Assembly: GCA_027946555.1 (NCBI GenBank)
Contig: JAPEVC010000371.1
Location: forward strand, 1 to 21,941
Length of the DNA stretch: 21,941 bases
From: Gnomoniopsis sp. IMI 355080
Taxonomy: Eukaryota > Ascomycota > Sordariomycetes > Diaporthales > Gnomoniaceae
Reading direction: 5' to 3'
This document shows, piece after piece, positions 19,117 to 21,941 of the stretch. A model generated the notes under the pieces. That model saw only the letters and a program-made list of their open reading frames with translations. It ran no database searches and was not told the origin of the DNA. Position 1 is the stretch's first letter, and each line of letters starts with the position of its first letter. Made by a program: the position numbers and the translations under genes.

Positions 19117-19138
19117 CTCTCTCTCTCTCTCTCTCTCT
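19117..19138. repeat. (CT)n microsatellite
   Basis: About eleven perfect CT units, 0.86 kb upstream of the F-box gene start; on the minus strand it reads as GA. Confidence 0.95.
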
Positions 19139-19619
19139 TTGCTTGATTACTACTGCGTTACCTACTTACGGGCGTGTATACTGTATCTTTCCACCGTGGT
19201 CTAACACCACGATCGCCCCATATGGGGCCTCGCACTTTTGGGAATTTCTCCTCGAGGTTCCATGCAGCTGGCCTTGCAGCCAGCCAGGCCCCAGCTCTGG
19301 GGTGACCCTTTCATTCGAGGGGAGCCCTGCTGATGGGCTCCACGGGCGACCCCCTCGCAGTGTCGCTCTTCACGCGAGGAGGCTGGAAACGAGTGGATGG
19401 CGGTGACTGGTGACTCACCCTCGGCTTGCAAGGCTTGCAGCACTTGGCCCATTCGCCCTGCAGTAGCCGCATGCATGGATCCGCTTTTTTATGCTGCAAG
19501 CTTTCGAGGACGAGAGGTTTTTCTTTGGTCTCCATCCATGAGCTTCCCGAGCATAAGGAGTCAGGACACACACACACCTACGATCCGTATAGGTCGACAG
19601 GGAACAAGACGGACACAAC

Positions 19620-19633
19620 AAAAAAAAAAAAAA
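19620..19633. repeat. Poly(A) run of 14
   Basis: Uninterrupted A run following an ACACAAC sequence. It has no flanking target-site duplication or retroelement remnant that I can see, so I read it as a plain homopolymer. Confidence 0.9.
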
Positions 19634-21190
19634 CCGCTGTTTTGGTGCGACGGCTTCATGCAACATGACAGGTGCCGGGTGGGCGATTGGTGAGGCTAAG
19701 GCTGGGGGAGAAAAGGGTGTGCTTCGATAGGACAAACTAAGCTTAAGGTTTAGGACGGGCTTTGCTGCTGAGCCTCATTGATGAGCCAGCCGATCTACCA
19801 CAACTGCCACACCACACAAAGGCTGAGCCTAATAAACAAAGGGGACGTTGTGTCCATACGGAGTATAGATGCGCGTGTCTGTGTGTGCGCGCGAGTGCGG
19901 CGGTCAAGCGCGCCGGACGAGATGAGTGGTCCCATTCCCATCGTTTCCAGGTTCCGGTGGTCGGGAGCAATGCCGGTCTCATCGGACATGCGGTCTGGGC
20001 CAGTCAAGTGGATTCTGGCATACATAGTACTACGGTACACTCGTGGGGAGGAGGCCCTCTTTCGAGAGATGTCGTCCACTCATTTGCGGGTAAACGTCAA
20101 CGTCGCCCCTGCAGGCGCGCTATCGATAACGGAAAAGAGGCTGGGATGAGGGGTGTAATTGAGGGAAACCTTGAATCTTCAAGGTTTGTGCAGAGGGGTG
20201 GGAAAAAAGGAGACAGAAGTCCTGACCAATCACAGACTCAAATTGAAGGTCGCGAATCTGACACCACTCGGACGCGGTCAAGAGGCGGGTTGGGCCGTCG
20301 CACACTGCACCGCGTGTGTTATAAAGAAAGAACAAGCGCGCTCTCTCTCTCCCCGCTCCAGTCTCGCGGCTATCAAGAAGAGGGAGAAAGTCAAAAAGAA
20401 GCAACAAAGGAAGAGGAGACAGGTTGCCTGCCATCGGGCAAGTCGGAGGATTTGTCGCAGATCTTCTAGCGGGGGATCTACAAAGGAGAGAAGGGAAAAA
20501 AGGGTTGTGACAACCCTGGCCCGCCCTGGGAAGTCCATCCGGACGACTACCGCTTCCCGGTCCCCGGTCCGAACGAGCGGCTACGGGGTCCTTTCTCAAT
20601 GGTGTTGCCGGCCAACGGACGATCTTGGGTCAATCATCAGCCTGTGTGAGATGGCTTGGGAGCAAGTGTGTGATGGATAATCAACTTCGACACTCATTGC
20701 CTGCCCGAAGGGCAAACAGCCAGCACAGCAAAGAAAGAAAGAAGCGAAACCTTGAACTAGAAACCCGGAACGTGGATCGTGAGTTGGCAAAAAGGGAGTC
20801 AAGTGATGCTTTGACAAGCTCAAGGCAATCAGAGTACTGCGTGGTATTCTGTCACTTTGGGTGGAAAAACCGGCAAACACCACAGGGCATCTATCATCAC
20901 CCCACGAAACAAAAAGAGACACACACACGCCCCCCTGATTCATTCGTTTCCAACTGTAGCTATTATGCCGCGGGACCCAGCTGCGGACACAGCACAAACC
21001 ACGTTGAGCCAAGACCCAAAACCCCCCATGCTCACCATCCCCATCCCACATCCCACATCCACTCCTCATCCTCGGCTCTCGACGACACACGCGCAGATAC
21101 GGACAACACGAGTATGTACAAACTCATATACGCTCGGGCCTTTAAACTAAAGTATGTAAAAATAGTCGCTGTCACTTCTCGATTACCGCG

Positions 21191-21217
21191 AGCTGGGCCC
21201 AAGCTGGGCCCAAGCTG
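21191..21217. repeat. 11-bp tandem repeat, 2.5 copies
   Basis: AGCTGGGCCCA is repeated twice in tandem and followed by a partial AGCTG copy. Each unit contains the palindrome TGGGCCCA. Confidence 0.9.
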
Positions 21218-21941
21218 TGTGGGGGGTTTGACGGGCCAGCTGATGAAGGTACCTACCTTACAAACCCCAGTGGCCACGTCTCTCTGCGTGTGTTCCCAAT
21301 CGTTTTGTCTCCATCTCCACGCGTACTGCGTATACGACGACGCCTTTGCCCACATCTCTGTCTGTTACCCAACTAGACCTGACTTCACTGCCCTTGTTCA
21401 GCTCCCCGCCATTGGGCAGGCTTGTTCCTCAAAGAGAGAAAGTGCGCATCATCCATTTATTGTCCGCAGTTTGTGTGGATACACGATACCTCCGTATCCG
21501 TACTAAGTATATTCCCACTACTTATCTCTCTTCTTCGGCAAAACCTCAATATGGGGACAACTTGCGCCAAGATGACGTCCTAGACTTGATCCATGGAGGA
21601 GAAAGATATGTACTATCATGTACTCCGCCTTCTCAATTCGATGGCAGATCACGAGGTTCTATTTTCTCCCCCCTCCCTCAATGAGGGGAGCAATTTCTCC
21701 TGCAGTCTACTAAGGACGTATCCGCGTATATACATACTACGTAGTAATCACCACCCACCCCCAGTCCATCATCTCATTCGACAGGAAAAGACACACAGAC
21801 CCTACCATCTGCTCTTTCCTGTGGGTCCCTTTTTTGTTTCTCCCTCCGATCTGGTAACGGGCGGGAGAAAGAGAGACAGAGATCTGCGACTGTTTCGTTT
21901 CGAAACGCTGCGCTTTCCGTCCTGTCGGTTCCTCCCACCCC

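Larger units (their letters stand above)
18257..21941. other. 3.7 kb region without a recognised gene
   Basis: I found no domain, convincing splice pattern or RNA gene here. It must contain the F-box gene promoter (left end). The far right, with pyrimidine-rich runs at about 21760-21850, may be the promoter or leader of a gene beyond the window. The longest plus-strand frames (about 19762-20469 and 20625-21506) are rich in repeats and lack family resemblance. Simple repeats occur at 18347-18376, 19117-19138, 19620-19633 and 21191-21217. Confidence 0.55.

Noticed and set aside
19610..19640. Poly(A) run as a possible retroelement tail
   Set aside because: No reverse-transcriptase remnant, target-site duplication or upstream element body is visible.
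19762..20469. 235-codon plus-strand open frame with a basic C-terminal half
   Set aside because: Overlapping frames of similar size exist on both strands here, and codons and content look random. There is no domain or splice support.
20625..21506. 293-codon plus-strand open frame
   Set aside because: It lacks an ATG at its 5' limit (opens with TTG), is full of His/Thr/Pro from CA-type repeats, crosses the 11-bp tandem repeat, and shows no family resemblance. Kept only as part of the gene-free region.

Overview
The window is nuclear DNA from a filamentous ascomycete (Pezizomycotina). The sequence shows short introns (47-147 bp) with GTAAGT-like donors and CTAAC/CTGAC branch points, widely spaced genes on both strands, and a full-length Sln1-type hybrid histidine kinase. 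Sordariomycetes is my best guess, but nothing here fixes the class. I see no mobile element, tRNA, rRNA, CRISPR array or prokaryotic feature.

Layout, left to right. (1) The 3' part of a METTL7/TMT1-like SAM-dependent methyltransferase, + strand, 95-874, with its 5' end outside the window. (2) ERV41, an ER-Golgi COPII/COPI cargo-receptor subunit, - strand, 1126-2497, three exons. (3) A BCS1-type AAA ATPase, + strand, 3841-6062, about six exons. It is divergent from ERV41 and its first intron is ambiguous. (4) A DOPA 4,5-dioxygenase-family protein, - strand, 6580-7530, four exons, convergent with the ATPase. (5) An SLN1/TcsB-type hybrid histidine kinase, - strand, 9094-12843, three exons and about 1181 residues, with sensor, HAMP, HisKA, HATPase and REC parts. 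(6) A large F-box-like protein with a long disordered, homopolymer-rich tail, - strand, 15155-18256, probably with one more small exon down to 15075. (7) A gene-free 3.7 kb at the right end, probably promoter and leader DNA for the F-box gene and for a gene beyond the window.

The genes do not form an obvious cluster. Membrane traffic (ERV41), mitochondrial AAA chaperone, small aromatic ring-cleavage dioxygenase, osmosensing phosphorelay and F-box genes look like ordinary chromosomal housekeeping and signalling neighbours. I found no convincing undescribed system. The points most worth a second look concern gene structure: a stop-free intron of exactly 49 codons inside the histidine kinase, a likely missed acidic last exon of the F-box gene, and an unresolved first splice junction in the AAA ATPase. 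A CCTAGGTAGG-type element also recurs upstream of several genes.
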